A DNA stretch of 64,000 bases, taken from contig CACYWG010000006.1 in the NCBI GenBank assembly GCA_902778115.1, positions 1 to 64,000 of the forward strand. Reading direction: 5' to 3'. Each line of letters opens with the position of its first letter. The first letter of the stretch is position 1. The notes beneath the pieces are model-generated. The model was not told the DNA's origin. It saw nothing but the letters and a program-made list of their open reading frames with translations, and did not search any database. The position numbers and the translations under genes are program-made. Below, piece by piece: positions 42,770 through 52,029 of the stretch. The stretch comes from Oscillospiraceae bacterium (GTDB taxonomy: Bacteria > Bacillota > Clostridia > Oscillospirales > Oscillospiraceae).

Positions 42770-44293
42770 TCAGGCCACCTCCCACAGCTCGATGATATCG
42801 CTGTCGCCGTAGTCGGCCGGACTGGGCGCGGCACGGCGGCGGGATTTGATCACAGAGACCGCGCCCATCGTCTGCACGGTGATGAGCGGCATCATGGCCA
42901 CCAGGGCCACAAGCCCGAAGGCGTCGGTCATCACGGAATGGCCCAGCGCCGTGCAGGCGCCCACGGCCAGCGGCAGCATAAAGGCCGCCGTCAGCGGGCC
43001 GGAGGCCACGCCGCCGGAGTCAAAGGCGATGGCGGTGAAGGTGGGAGGCACGAAGAAGCTCAGCAGCAGGGCGAGACCGTAGCCCGGGATCAGCAGCGCC
43101 ATCAGCGGCAGGCCCGTGATGACGCGCAGCATGCTCAGCCCCATCGCCGCCGCAACGGCGATCGAGAGACTCAGCCCCATGGCCCGGGCGGAGATCGCGC
43201 CGGCGGAGAGCTCCTCCACCTGGCGGTTGAGGACGTGCACGGCGGGCTCGGCGTTGATGATGAACCAGCCCATCAGCGAGGCCAGCGGCACGAGCAGCCA
43301 GATCCGGCGGCCCTCGGTCAGCACGGCGCCCAGCTCATAGCCGAGCGGCGCGAAGCCGACGTTGACGCCGGTGAGAAACAGCACCAGGCCCACATAGGTA
43401 TAGGCGATGCCGACGAGGATGCGCATCAGCGGTTTTTTCCGCATGCGCAGGGAAATGAGCTGGAAAAGCATGAAGAAGCCGAAAATGGGCAGCAGCGCAA
43501 TGGCGACTTCCTTCAGATATTCCGGCAGATGCAGCAGATAGCCCCGGCCGAGCGCGGTGGTCGTCGCGTAATGCTCCACGACGGTTTCCGCCGAGGCGGC
43601 CGCGTCCGGCTGATAGATCGCGCTGAGCAGCATAACGGACAGGATCGGGCCGACCGAGCAGAGCGCGACCAGGCCGAAGCTGTCCTCCTTGGCTTTTTCG
43701 TCGCTGCGGATGGAGGTCACGCCGACGCCGAGCGCCATAATAAAGGGCACGGTCATCGGCCCGGTGGTCACGCCGCCGGCGTCAAAGGCCACCGACAGCA
43801 GCGCGCCGTCGGTCAGCGCGGCGCCGAGGAAGACCAGAGCGTAGAGAATGATCAGCAGCAGACGCAGCGAGAAGCCGAAAAGCGCGCGCAGCATGCACAG
43901 CGCGAGGAACAGGCCCACGCCCGCGGACACGGTGATCACCAGCACGCGGTTTTCGATGGCGGGCACATTGCCGGCCAGCACCTGCAGATCGGGCTCGGCC
44001 ATCGTGATGGCGGCGCCCAGCAGGAAGCTCAGCAGCAGGATCAGCCATAGCTTTTTGGAGCGGGTCATGGCGGAGCCGATGGCGCTGCCGATGCGGGACA
44101 TCGCCATGTCGGCGCCGAGACCGAACAGCCCCATCCCGATAATGGAAAACAGTGCGCCGATAACGAAGGAGAGCATCAGCCCGGTATTCACCGGCACCAG
44201 CAGCAGGCAGGCGACGAAAACAATGGCCACGATGGGAAGCACGGAGGCGGAGGCCTCCCGGAACTTTTCCAGCAGCAGTCGATTCCGGATCAC
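42770..44293 (-). CDS. DUF1538 membrane transporter
   Basis: 507 residues starting at GTG 44,293, with AAGGAGGG in place; the longer frame is not coding. About 14 helices in two homologous halves, each with a FDAGGVTTGPMTVPF / FDSGGVASGPLTAAF signature typical of DUF1538. Such proteins are predicted transporters; the substrate is not known. The duplicate signature suggests an inverted-repeat fold. Confidence 0.88.
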   Translation of the reverse strand: MIRNRLLLEKFREASASVLPIVAIVFVACLLLVPVNTGLMLSFVIGALFSIIGMGLFGLGADMAMSRIGSAIGSAMTRSKKLWLILLLSFLLGAAITMAEPDLQVLAGNVPAIENRVLVITVSAGVGLFLALCMLRALFGFSLRLLLIILYALVFLGAALTDGALLSVAFDAGGVTTGPMTVPFIMALGVGVTSIRSDEKAKEDSFGLVALCSVGPILSVMLLSAIYQPDAAASAETVVEHYATTTALGRGYLLHLPEYLKEVAIALLPIFGFFMLFQLISLRMRKKPLMRILVGIAYTYVGLVLFLTGVNVGFAPLGYELGAVLTEGRRIWLLVPLASLMGWFIINAEPAVHVLNRQVEELSAGAISARAMGLSLSIAVAAAMGLSMLRVITGLPLMALLIPGYGLALLLSFFVPPTFTAIAFDSGGVASGPLTAAFMLPLAVGACTALGHSVMTDAFGLVALVAMMPLITVQTMGAVSVIKSRRRAAPSPADYGDSDIIELWEVA

Positions 44294-44333
44294 GATGACC
44301 CTCCTTTCCGATCGTCTGTCTCCAGTATAGCAG

Positions 44334-44359
44334 AAAACCCGCCCTTTGAACAGGGCGGG
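44334..44359 (-). terminator. Terminator of degV
   Basis: CCCGCCCT/AGGGCGGG stem with TTTT in the leftward direction. Confidence 0.85.
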
Positions 44360-44379
44360 TGTATAAAGATCCTGAAAAA

Positions 44380-45228
44380 TTATTCGTTGATGAACAGCAC
44401 GCCCAGGGTCTTCGGGCCGCAGTGGGAGGAGACGGTGCAGCCGGCGCGGGTGTGGTGGATCTCCCGGACGTCGACGAGGCTCCGGATGAGCGCTTCGAGC
44501 TCTGCGATCACGGACGGGTCGATCTCGCCGGATTCGGTGAGGAAGATGTGCCCGGGGCGGATGGACTTGCCGGCCAGGCGCTCGGTGATGTACTGCTTGT
44601 ACACGGCGTTGATGCCGCCGCGGTATTTCTTGTAGACGCCCAGCTTGCCGCCGGACATCTCCAGCCCGGGCTTGAGGCGCAGAAGGTTGGCGCCCAATGC
44701 GGCCACGCCGGAGCAGCGCCCGCCCTTCCACATGAATTCCAGCGTGTCGAGCACGAAGCTGGTGTCCACCTTGTCGGTCAGGGCGCGCAGGTGCTCGGCG
44801 ATGTCGGCGGCCGCCATGCCGCGCGCGGCGCACTCCGCGCCCTCGATGCACAGCAGGCCCAGACCGGTGGAGAGCATGCGGCTGTCCACCGTGTAAACGC
44901 CCTCCAGCTCCTGGGAGGCGATGAAGGCGGCGTTGTAGGTGCCGGACAGCTCCGCGCTGATGTCCAGGTGGACGATCTCAAAGCCCTGCTCGGTCAGCGG
45001 GCCGAAGAAGTCCAGAAAATCCTGCACGGAGGGAGCGGCGGTCTTGGGCAGGGTGCCGTCGGTATGATAACGGGCGTACAGGTCGTCCGGCGTGAAGTCG
45101 ATGCCGTCGCGGTAGCTGTCGTCCCCGAGGAGGATCGTCAGGGGCATGATGCGGATCTGATAGCGCTCGAGAAGCTCGGGCGAGAGGTCGCAGGTGCTGT
45201 CCGCGGTGATGATGACCGGTTTGCTCAT
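44380..45228 (-). CDS. DegV family fatty-acid binding protein
   Basis: 282 residues from ATG 45,228, preferred over a TTG 33 bp upstream. IITADSTCDLS, GTLPKTAAPS and ISAELSGTYN form the fatty-acid pocket of DegV/FakB proteins, which present fatty acids to the FakA kinase. FakA is not in the window. It is divergent from the aldo/keto reductase. Confidence 0.92.
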   Translation of the reverse strand: MSKPVIITADSTCDLSPELLERYQIRIMPLTILLGDDSYRDGIDFTPDDLYARYHTDGTLPKTAAPSVQDFLDFFGPLTEQGFEIVHLDISAELSGTYNAAFIASQELEGVYTVDSRMLSTGLGLLCIEGAECAARGMAAADIAEHLRALTDKVDTSFVLDTLEFMWKGGRCSGVAALGANLLRLKPGLEMSGGKLGVYKKYRGGINAVYKQYITERLAGKSIRPGHIFLTESGEIDPSVIAELEALIRSLVDVREIHHTRAGCTVSSHCGPKTLGVLFINE

Positions 45229-45344
45229 AAGAGAAATCAGCTCACTTTCTAAAATACTCAAAAGTCACTATATCATAGCCAGGAATGTAATGCAACGGAA
45301 ATTTGCCTTCCGGCGGCAAATACGCCGCATGCATGGAAAAAGAC

Positions 45345-45373
45345 TTGCTTTTTGAGTACTTTTGCCCCATAAT
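45345..45373 (+). promoter_or_regulatory. Promoter of the Fe-S aldo/keto reductase
   Basis: TTGCTT, 17 bp, CATAAT, followed by GAGGAGAG before the ATG. Confidence 0.65.
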
Positions 45374-45404
45374 TACTGTATAAAACGAGGAGGAGAGTGA
45401 CAGT

Positions 45405-46529
45405 ATGAGCAGCAATCCCTTTTTCCCTGAAGTCAAGGAGCGCTTCGGCTTCGGCTGCATGCGCCTGCCGATGATCGGCGACGAGGTGGATATCGGGCAG
45501 TTCAAGCAGATGGTCGACCGCTTTCTGGAGCGCGGCTTCAATTATTTCGACACCGCCCACGGCTACATCCGGGGCAAGAGCGAGCTTGCCCTGCGCGAAG
45601 GCCTGACCAGCCGCTATCCGCGCGAGCGCTACATCCTGACCGACAAGCTGACCGCGAATTATTTTGAGAAGGAAGAGGACATCGTTCCATTTTTCGAAAG
45701 TCAGCTGGAGGCCTGCGGGGTCGAGTACTTCGACTTCTACCTGATGCACGCGCAGAGCGCGCAGAACTTTGAAAAGTACAAGCGCTGCCGTGCCTATGAG
45801 ACGGCCTTCGAGCTGAAAAAGCAGGGCCGGGTGCGCCATGTCGGCATCTCCTTCCACGATACGCCGGAGATGCTCGACGAGATCCTGACGACCTATCCCG
45901 CGATCGAAGTGGTGCAGATCCAGTTCAACTATGCCGACTACGAGGATCCCGCGGTGCAGAGCCGCGCCGTCTATGAGACGGCCCGGAAGCACGGCAAGCC
46001 CGTCATCGTCATGGAGCCCGTCAAGGGCGGCAATCTTGTCAATCTCCCGGACGAGGCTAAAGCCGTTTACGACGCGCTGGGCGACAAGAGTTATGCCAGC
46101 TACGCCATCCGCTTTGCCGAGGGCTTCGACGGCATGTTCATGGTGCTCTCCGGCATGAGCGATACGGCGCAGATGGAGGATAACCTCAACACCATGTCTC
46201 CCTTTGTGCCTCTGAGTGAAACGGAGCTGGAGGCGGTGCGCAAGGTCAACGCCATTTTCCACGGCCGTCATCTGATCCCCTGCACGGCCTGCCGCTACTG
46301 CGTGGACGGCTGCCCGAAGAAGATCCTGATCCCGGACGTGTTCGCCTGCTACAACAGCCTCGGGCTGTACCACGACTGGAACGCCAACTTCTATTATGAG
46401 GACGTCTGCACCTCCCGCAACGGCAAGGCCTCCGACTGCATCCGCTGCGGCCAGTGCGAGCGCGTCTGCCCCCAGCATCTGCCCATCCGCCAGCTGCTGC
46501 AGGACGTGGCGAAGGAATTTGAGAAATAA
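45405..46529 (+). CDS. Aldo/keto reductase with 4Fe-4S domain
   Basis: 374 residues. Barrel domain to about residue 275 with FGFGCMRLP, Asp/Tyr of FDTAHGY, Lys in LTDKL and MHAQ (the usual His is present). The C-terminus has two cysteine clusters, CTACRYCVDGCPKK and CIRCGQCERVCPQH, typical of Clostridia oxidoreductases with Fe-S centres. The substrate is unknown; electrons may come from ferredoxin. Confidence 0.92.
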   Translation: MSSNPFFPEVKERFGFGCMRLPMIGDEVDIGQFKQMVDRFLERGFNYFDTAHGYIRGKSELALREGLTSRYPRERYILTDKLTANYFEKEEDIVPFFESQLEACGVEYFDFYLMHAQSAQNFEKYKRCRAYETAFELKKQGRVRHVGISFHDTPEMLDEILTTYPAIEVVQIQFNYADYEDPAVQSRAVYETARKHGKPVIVMEPVKGGNLVNLPDEAKAVYDALGDKSYASYAIRFAEGFDGMFMVLSGMSDTAQMEDNLNTMSPFVPLSETELEAVRKVNAIFHGRHLIPCTACRYCVDGCPKKILIPDVFACYNSLGLYHDWNANFYYEDVCTSRNGKASDCIRCGQCERVCPQHLPIRQLLQDVAKEFEK

Positions 46530-46548
46530 GCAACCCATAATAAGAAAG

Positions 46549-46583
46549 CCCGGGGAACTCTACGGAGTCCCCCGGGTTTTGTT
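46549..46583 (+). terminator. Terminator of the aldo/keto reductase gene
   Basis: CCCGGGGAACTC/GAGTCCCCCGGG stem with one mismatch, then TTTTGTT. Confidence 0.88.
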
Positions 46584-46592
46584 ATGAAAAGA

Positions 46593-47120
46593 TTATTTCA
46601 GCGCGGAAAACAGCGCGTCCAGTTTCTCCTGCGGCGCGTCCGCCCAGGGCCACAGCGTGCCCTCCGTACCGCCGATGTCTTCCATCAGCGCAGCGCCCTC
46701 ATCTCCGAGCAGACGCTCGGCCGCGCCCTGAACGGCGCTCATCTGTTCGGCAAATTCGCTGCGCTCATTCTCGCTCAGCGCCGCGAGGAAATCGGCGGCC
46801 GCGGCGCGGATCTGCGCCTCATCCGCATCCGTCTGCACGCTCCAGTCCAACAGCAGCACCGCCAGCTGCGCCGCCGTCAGGCTGCTGCCCGCGGTGGCGG
46901 GATGCATCCGCTCGCGGATCTCCGCCAGGATCGGCGCAAGCGCCGGCTCGTCGTCGGCAGGCGCCTCGACCGGGGCGGGGGAGGGCGTCTTCACAGCGGC
47001 GGCTTCTTCGGGAGCGGCAGTCACTTCGGGCGCGGCGGTCACCGCGGCGGGCGCGGCAGCTCCGCAGCCGCAGAGGCAGAGCAGACTCAAAACGAAAACC
47101 AAAGCAAAAAAGCGTTTCAT
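46593..47120 (-). CDS. Predicted lipoprotein
   Basis: About 175 residues from the ATG at 47,120; upstream ATGs at 47,129 and 47,150 are possible. The signal peptide FFALVFVLSLLCLCGCG ends in a lipobox (LCGC). An Ala/Pro-rich linker precedes a helical acidic domain. No known family. It sits on the outer face of the membrane if processed. Confidence 0.72.
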   Translation of the reverse strand: MKRFFALVFVLSLLCLCGCGAAAPAAVTAAPEVTAAPEEAAAVKTPSPAPVEAPADDEPALAPILAEIRERMHPATAGSSLTAAQLAVLLLDWSVQTDADEAQIRAAAADFLAALSENERSEFAEQMSAVQGAAERLLGDEGAALMEDIGGTEGTLWPWADAPQEKLDALFSALK

Positions 47121-47306
47121 TGTTGACATGACCTTTCTGATTCCTTTCATTACGATACATTCAAGAGGAGCATCCGGAGGGGATGCTCCATCGTTTTTGG
47201 CGGGGCTTTGCTTCGGCAAAAACACCCTGAGGCGAGCATCGCGAGCCCTCGTGCCGACCAAGCGCGGCTTGTCTCTCGCAAGATGCGCGCGATGCGCGCG
47301 AGTACC

Positions 47307-47335
47307 TCGATTGTGAAACGCAGTTTCACAATCGA
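47307..47335. repeat. Perfect 13-bp palindrome after recG
   Basis: TCGATTGTGAAAC-GCA-GTTTCACAATCGA, with no T-run on either side, next to GC-rich inverted blocks (47,230-47,300). It may be an extragenic repeat or a non-canonical terminator. Confidence 0.6.
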
Positions 47336-47336
47336 T

Positions 47337-49391
47337 TCAGTTCCATCCCGACGCGCTTTGCGCCAGCAGCTTTTCCACGCGCTCGCGCAGCGCGGCATTC
47401 TCCGGCCGCGTAAGCTGCGGATCGGCCTCCAGCAGGAGCCTGGCTTCCTTTTGCGCCTCCTGCATCACGTTCACGTCCGCGCCCAGATCGGCCACGTGCA
47501 TCTCCGGCAGACCGTGCTGCCGTGAGCCGAAGAAATCGCCCGGCCCGCGCAGCCGCAGATCCTCTTCGGAAATCTGAAAGCCGTCGTTCGTTTTGCACAT
47601 GATGCCGAGCCGCGCTTTCGTCTCTTCGCTGTCATTGTCGGAGACGAGGATGCACCAGCTCTTGTGCTGCCCGCGCCCGACGCGTCCGCGCAGCTGATGC
47701 AGCTGGCTCAGACCGAAGCGCTCGGCGTTTTCCACCACCATGAGCGCTGCGTTCGGCACGTCCACGCCGACCTCGATCACCGTCGTGGACACCAGGATGT
47801 CCGCTTCGCCCGCAGCGAAGGCGCGCATCACGGCGTCCTTGTCCTTCGGCTTCATCTTGCCGTGCACGCAGGCGACGCGCAGCTCGGGAAACTCTTTTTG
47901 CAGCGCGGCGGCGTGCTCCTCGGCGGACTTGAGCGGCACGGCCAGCTCCTCGTTTTCCTCCACCATCGGGCAGACGACGAAGACCTGCCGCCCTTCGCCG
48001 ACGAGCTTGCGGATAAAGCCGTTGAGCCGGGCGCGGTAGCTCTCGTTCACAGCAAAGGTGTCCACCTTCTGCCGTCCCGGCGGCAGCTCGTCGATGACGG
48101 ACACGTCCAGATCACCGTAGAGGATCAGGGCGAGCGTGCGCGGGATGGGCGTGGCGGACATGACCAGCACGTGCGGCCGCGCCCCCTTGCCGATCAGCGC
48201 CGCGCGCTGCCCCACGCCGAAGCGGTGCTGCTCGTCGGTGACGACGAGACCGAGATTGGAATACTCCACATCGTCGCTGAACAGGGCGTGCGTGCCGATG
48301 ATCAGGTCGAGCTCACCGTTTTTCAGTGCCGTTTTCACCTGCCGTTTTTCTTTGGCGCTCATCGCGCCCGTGAGCTTGCCGATGCGCAGCCCGAGCGGTG
48401 CGAGAAAGCCGGAAAGCGTGGCAAAATGCTGATCGGCCAGGATCTCCGTCGGCGCCATGAAGGCGCTGGTGTATCCGCCGCGGTGGGCAAACCAGATCAG
48501 CGCCGCTGCCACGAGCGTCTTGCCGCTGCCCACGTCGCCCTGCACGAGCCGGCTCATCGCCTTGCCGCCGGTCATGTCGGCCATCGCCTCGCTGACTGCG
48601 CGCCGCTGCGCCCCGGTTGGCGCAAAGGGGAGCGTGCGCCAGAAGTCCTCGGGATCGGCCGCCGGCAGACGCAGCCCCCTGTCGTTCACCCGCTGGCGGC
48701 GCACGTCGCTCAGTGCGCAGGAGAGGACGAACAGCTCCTCAAAGATCAGCCGCCGCCGCGCCAGCTCCAGCGTGCCGAAGTCGGCGGGGAAGTGGATGTT
48801 TTCATAGGCGTAGCGCGCCTGCACCAGCTTCTGCCGCTGCCGCACCGCCTCCGGCAGCGCCTCCGGCAGCTGATCGCCGCAGGCGTCCAGCCCCTGGCGC
48901 ACGGCCTGCAGGATCGTGCGCTGGTTCAGCCCCGCCGTCATGCGGTAGACCGGCATGATGCGCCCGGTGACGCCCTTTCCGCTGCCCTCGTGCTCGTAGA
49001 CGGGGTTTGCCATGCTGCGGCGCGCGCCCTTGCATTCGATGCGCCCGTAGAAGCAGACCAGATCGCCGCGATTCAGATTGTCTTTCACATAATTCTGATT
49101 AAAATAAGTTATGTCAACCGAACCGCTCTCATCCACCGCCCGGAACTTCACCAGCTCCATGCCGCGCCGGATGCGCATCAGCCGCGGCGTGTCCGCCACC
49201 AGCGCCTTGATGCAGACGGTCTCGCCGTCCGCCGTTTCGGCGATGAGGCGGAACTGGCTGCGGTCCTCGTATCTGCGGGGGAAAAAGGAAACAAGGTCAT
49301 AGAGAGAAAAGACGCCCAGCTTGTTTAGCGCGAGCGCCTTTTTTTCTCCTATGCCCTTGATGAAACGTACGTCGGTATTCAGATCGGCCAT
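47337..49391 (-). CDS. recG: ATP-dependent DNA helicase RecG
   Basis: 684 residues. An OB-fold wedge domain precedes the SF2 motor: Walker A VQGDVGSGKT, DEQH box, MSATPIPRTLAL, STTVIEVGVDVPNA and QLRGRVGRG. It remodels stalled replication forks and Holliday junctions. Standard length; no oddities. Confidence 0.97.
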   Translation of the reverse strand: MADLNTDVRFIKGIGEKKALALNKLGVFSLYDLVSFFPRRYEDRSQFRLIAETADGETVCIKALVADTPRLMRIRRGMELVKFRAVDESGSVDITYFNQNYVKDNLNRGDLVCFYGRIECKGARRSMANPVYEHEGSGKGVTGRIMPVYRMTAGLNQRTILQAVRQGLDACGDQLPEALPEAVRQRQKLVQARYAYENIHFPADFGTLELARRRLIFEELFVLSCALSDVRRQRVNDRGLRLPAADPEDFWRTLPFAPTGAQRRAVSEAMADMTGGKAMSRLVQGDVGSGKTLVAAALIWFAHRGGYTSAFMAPTEILADQHFATLSGFLAPLGLRIGKLTGAMSAKEKRQVKTALKNGELDLIIGTHALFSDDVEYSNLGLVVTDEQHRFGVGQRAALIGKGARPHVLVMSATPIPRTLALILYGDLDVSVIDELPPGRQKVDTFAVNESYRARLNGFIRKLVGEGRQVFVVCPMVEENEELAVPLKSAEEHAAALQKEFPELRVACVHGKMKPKDKDAVMRAFAAGEADILVSTTVIEVGVDVPNAALMVVENAERFGLSQLHQLRGRVGRGQHKSWCILVSDNDSEETKARLGIMCKTNDGFQISEEDLRLRGPGDFFGSRQHGLPEMHVADLGADVNVMQEAQKEARLLLEADPQLTRPENAALRERVEKLLAQSASGWN

Positions 49392-49397
49392 TGGTGT

Positions 49398-50462
49398 TTA
49401 CTCGGAAAATCTCAGGGTGTAGTTCTGGTTTTCAAGGCTGAATTCTTCGATCAGCCCGCTGGTGCAGATGACCTCATTGTCTTTGGTGACAAGGATCATT
49501 TCAAAATCCTTGCCGTAGGTGCGCCAGTAACGCATGGCGTTGGTTTCGCCCAGCACGAACATGGCGGTGGACAGGGCGTCGGCCATGGTGCCGTCCTCAC
49601 AGATCACCGTGGCGGAGACGAGGGAGTTTTCGGCAGGACGGCCGGAGCGCGGATCGATGATGTGGTGATAGAACTTGCCGGTGCGCGGGTCGGTGAAGTT
49701 GCGCTGATAGCTGCCGCTGGTGACAACGGCGATCTCGCCCGCGGTCAGGATGCCCAGGTAGTTGTCCGGGCTGTTGGGGTCGGCGATGCCGATGCGCCAC
49801 TTGCTGCCGTCCGGCTTGAGGCCGAGAGTCTGGATATTGCCGCCGAGGGAGATGATGCCGCTGGTCACGCCGGCGTTGCGCATGGCGTCGATGACATAGG
49901 CGGAGGTGCAGCCCTTGGCGACGGCGCCGAAGCTGATCTCGCAGGTGTCCGGCATGCTGACCTCATAGCTGCCCGAGCTGGGGAAGCTGCTGAGGATCAC
50001 CTGATCGAACTGCAGGCGGGAGCGCGCAGCGGAGATCTCCAGGTCGTTCGGCACGTAGTAGCTGCCGTCCACAAAGCCCCAGAGCTTGACCAGGGGATAG
50101 ACGGACAGATCCAGGGAGTTGAAGCCCAGCTTGTTGCTCTGCTGATAAACGGTCTGCGCGGTCTGAATCATGCGGGCCACCTGACCGGGAACGGAGACGG
50201 AGGCGGCGTGCGCGTGGTTCATGGTATAGACGACGCTGGTGGGCAGCTCCGGGTCGAGCATCGCATCCATCGAGAGGATCACGGATTCGCCGGCGGTCAG
50301 GCCGGCCTCGGCCTTGGGCCCGAAGGCGGTCAGCGTCATGACGGTGTCCATGGCGTAGACTTCCCGGTGGAATTCGGTGCTTTCCCCGCAGGCGGCCAGC
50401 GACAGCGCCGAGAGCAGGCAGAGAAGCAGCGCGCAGAGCCTGAGCAAAAGATGACGTTTCAT
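49398..50462 (-). CDS. apbE: ApbE-type FAD:protein FMN transferase lipoprotein
   Basis: 354 residues from ATG 50,462, 6 bp upstream of the recG start. Signal peptide with lipobox LSLAAC, then VYAMDTVMTLTAFG, ISFGAVAKG, ISLGGNIQTLG, HHIIDPRSGRP and the Mg-binding GTMADALSTAMFV. It covalently attaches FMN to secreted or membrane flavoproteins such as Rnf subunits. Confidence 0.94.
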   Translation of the reverse strand: MKRHLLLRLCALLLCLLSALSLAACGESTEFHREVYAMDTVMTLTAFGPKAEAGLTAGESVILSMDAMLDPELPTSVVYTMNHAHAASVSVPGQVARMIQTAQTVYQQSNKLGFNSLDLSVYPLVKLWGFVDGSYYVPNDLEISAARSRLQFDQVILSSFPSSGSYEVSMPDTCEISFGAVAKGCTSAYVIDAMRNAGVTSGIISLGGNIQTLGLKPDGSKWRIGIADPNSPDNYLGILTAGEIAVVTSGSYQRNFTDPRTGKFYHHIIDPRSGRPAENSLVSATVICEDGTMADALSTAMFVLGETNAMRYWRTYGKDFEMILVTKDNEVICTSGLIEEFSLENQNYTLRFSE

Positions 50463-50597
50463 AGGTACTTCCTCTATCTCGCGGTATTCTGTCAATAACG
50501 GTAGTTTCATCATTATATCACACGAAAACAAAATTGAAAACAGCTATTTACTTTGCCGGAGAATTTTGTTATAATACACCCCGCCGTCCAGGCATAT

Positions 50598-50674
50598 GCG
50601 GCTGTAGCTCAGCTGGATAGAGTGCCAGACTCCGACTCTGGAGGTCGTGGGTTCGAATCCCGTCAGCCGTACCA
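50598..50674 (+). tRNA. tRNA-Arg (anticodon CCG)
   Basis: 77 nt cloverleaf: acceptor GCGGCTG/CAGCCGT, D-arm GCTC...GAGT, anticodon stem CCAGA/TCTGG with loop CTCCGAC, T-arm GTGGG/CCCGT-type with TTCGAAT, and encoded CCA. Reads CGG, frequent in this GC-rich genome. Confidence 0.95.
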
Positions 50675-50711
50675 AAAGAGAGGACACCCATCGGGTGTCC
50701 TCTCTTTTGGT
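50671..50711 (+). terminator. Terminator overlapping the tRNA CCA end
   Basis: Nineteen-bp perfect stem (ACCAAAAGAGAGGACACCC and complement) with a 3-base loop, U-rich 3' arm. It overlaps the last bases of the tRNA. Confidence 0.85.
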
Positions 50712-50804
50712 ACATGGCGGATCAGGACGGGATTCGAAGGGCGCGGGAGTGAATGACGTGCCGGGGGCACGTCAGAGCCGCGCCCCGGCCCGCCCGCAGG
50801 CGGG

Positions 50805-50819
50805 GAATCCCGTCAGCCG
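50805..50819 (+). repeat. Copy of the tRNA-Arg 3' segment
   Basis: GAATCCCGTCAGCCG at 50,805-50,819 repeats tRNA positions 50,655-50,669 exactly. An inverted piece, GGGATTCGAA, lies near 50,730. Likely remnant of a past integration at the tRNA. Confidence 0.6.
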
Positions 50820-50898
50820 ATAAAATGCCCTCGTCTGCTGGGACGGATTATACGGCACGGTTTTGTAAAAATATAAATTATTATTGGAGGAACAGACA

Positions 50899-51498
50899 AT
50901 GACAGAGAAAGAGAAAATGCTTTCGGGGCAGCTTTACGACCCGACCGATCCCGAACTTGTTGAGCTGCGGGAAAAGGCGCACATCCTCAGCAAGAAATAC
51001 AACGATACCGTGGAGACGCAGGAGGACGAGCGCGATGCGATCATGCGTGAGCTGCTGCCCGGCCTGGGCGAGAACGCCTATCTGCAGGGCCCCGTTCAGT
51101 TCGATTACGGCTGCTTCACCAGCTTCGGCGAAAATACCTATGTGAATTTCAACTTCACCTGTCTGGACTGCGCGCCCGTAAAGATCGGCGCGAACGTCTT
51201 TATGGGGCCGAACGTGTCGATCCTGACGCCGGTGCATCCGCTGCGCTGGCAGGACCGCAACCTTTATTACAAGCCTGACGGGAGCATGACGGACAAGGAA
51301 TACGCGAGGCCAATCACCATTGAGGACAACTGCTGGATCGCGGGGAACGTGACCGTCTGCGGCGGCGTGACCATCGGGGCCGGCAGCGTGATCGGCGCGG
51401 GCAGTGTGGTCACGCGCGACATCCCCGCCGGCGTGATCGCGGCCGGCGTTCCCTGCCGCGTGATCCGGGAGATCACGGACGAGGACCGCATGGAGTGA
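50899..51498 (+). CDS. Sugar O-acetyltransferase (Maa/LacA-like)
   Basis: 199 residues from ATG 50,899 (TTGGAGGAAC site). An N-terminal Maa domain (MLSGQLYDPTDPEL) is followed by left-handed beta-helix hexapeptide repeats (CWIAGNVTVCGGVTIGAGSV) and active-site His in PVHPL. It acetylates a sugar such as maltose or galactoside using acetyl-CoA. Confidence 0.94.
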   Translation: MTEKEKMLSGQLYDPTDPELVELREKAHILSKKYNDTVETQEDERDAIMRELLPGLGENAYLQGPVQFDYGCFTSFGENTYVNFNFTCLDCAPVKIGANVFMGPNVSILTPVHPLRWQDRNLYYKPDGSMTDKEYARPITIEDNCWIAGNVTVCGGVTIGAGSVIGAGSVVTRDIPAGVIAAGVPCRVIREITDEDRME

Positions 51499-51508
51499 AG
51501 CCTTCGTG

Positions 51509-51546
51509 AAAAAGAGCGAATACGGAAAGCCGTATTCGCTCTTTTT
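51509..51546 (+). terminator. Terminator of the acetyltransferase gene
   Basis: Perfect 17-bp AAAAAGAGCGAATACGG stem with loop AAAG and terminal T-run. Confidence 0.92.
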
Positions 51547-51616
51547 GCTTTTGCTTCTCTTCCGCGCGGGCAAAATGTGTGATATAATGACCCAAACGAA
51601 ACGCCGGGAGGGCAGC

Positions 51617-52015
51617 ATGAGATTCAAACACACGCGCCGGCCGGGCTTTCTGCTCGGCTTCATCGACTTTTTTACGGCGGGGCTTTTCTTCCTTATATAT
51701 ATGCCGCTCGGCGGCCTGCAGGACGAGCTGGAGGAGATCCTCGGGCACAGGGTCCAGCCGTACTGGAAGGCCTATCTCCTGGGGGTCCCGACCCTGTTCC
51801 TCTATACGCTCGTCTGGATGGCAAGGATCTCCGAGGAGCTGAAGCAAAAGGCGCTCGGACTCGGGATCCCGGGGCCGCACACCTCGTTTCGGCATATGTT
51901 CGACTGGAACGTGTTCGGGCTGCTGCTCTTCGGCCCGGCGGTCGCCACGCACCGCTTTTTCGGTACGCTCAACAAGGTCGAGCAGGAGCTGAACAGAAGA
52001 AATGACAGGGGATGA
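51617..52015 (+). CDS. Small membrane protein, DUF4234-like
   Basis: 132 residues from ATG 51,617 (GGGAGGG). Three hydrophobic helices with the FIDFFTAGLFFLIYMP start and a WMARISEELKQ segment in DUF4234 style. Function unknown. It leads a short operon with the next two genes. Confidence 0.75.
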   Translation: MRFKHTRRPGFLLGFIDFFTAGLFFLIYMPLGGLQDELEEILGHRVQPYWKAYLLGVPTLFLYTLVWMARISEELKQKALGLGIPGPHTSFRHMFDWNVFGLLLFGPAVATHRFFGTLNKVEQELNRRNDRG

Positions 52016-52029
52016 AGGGGGTAACGAGC

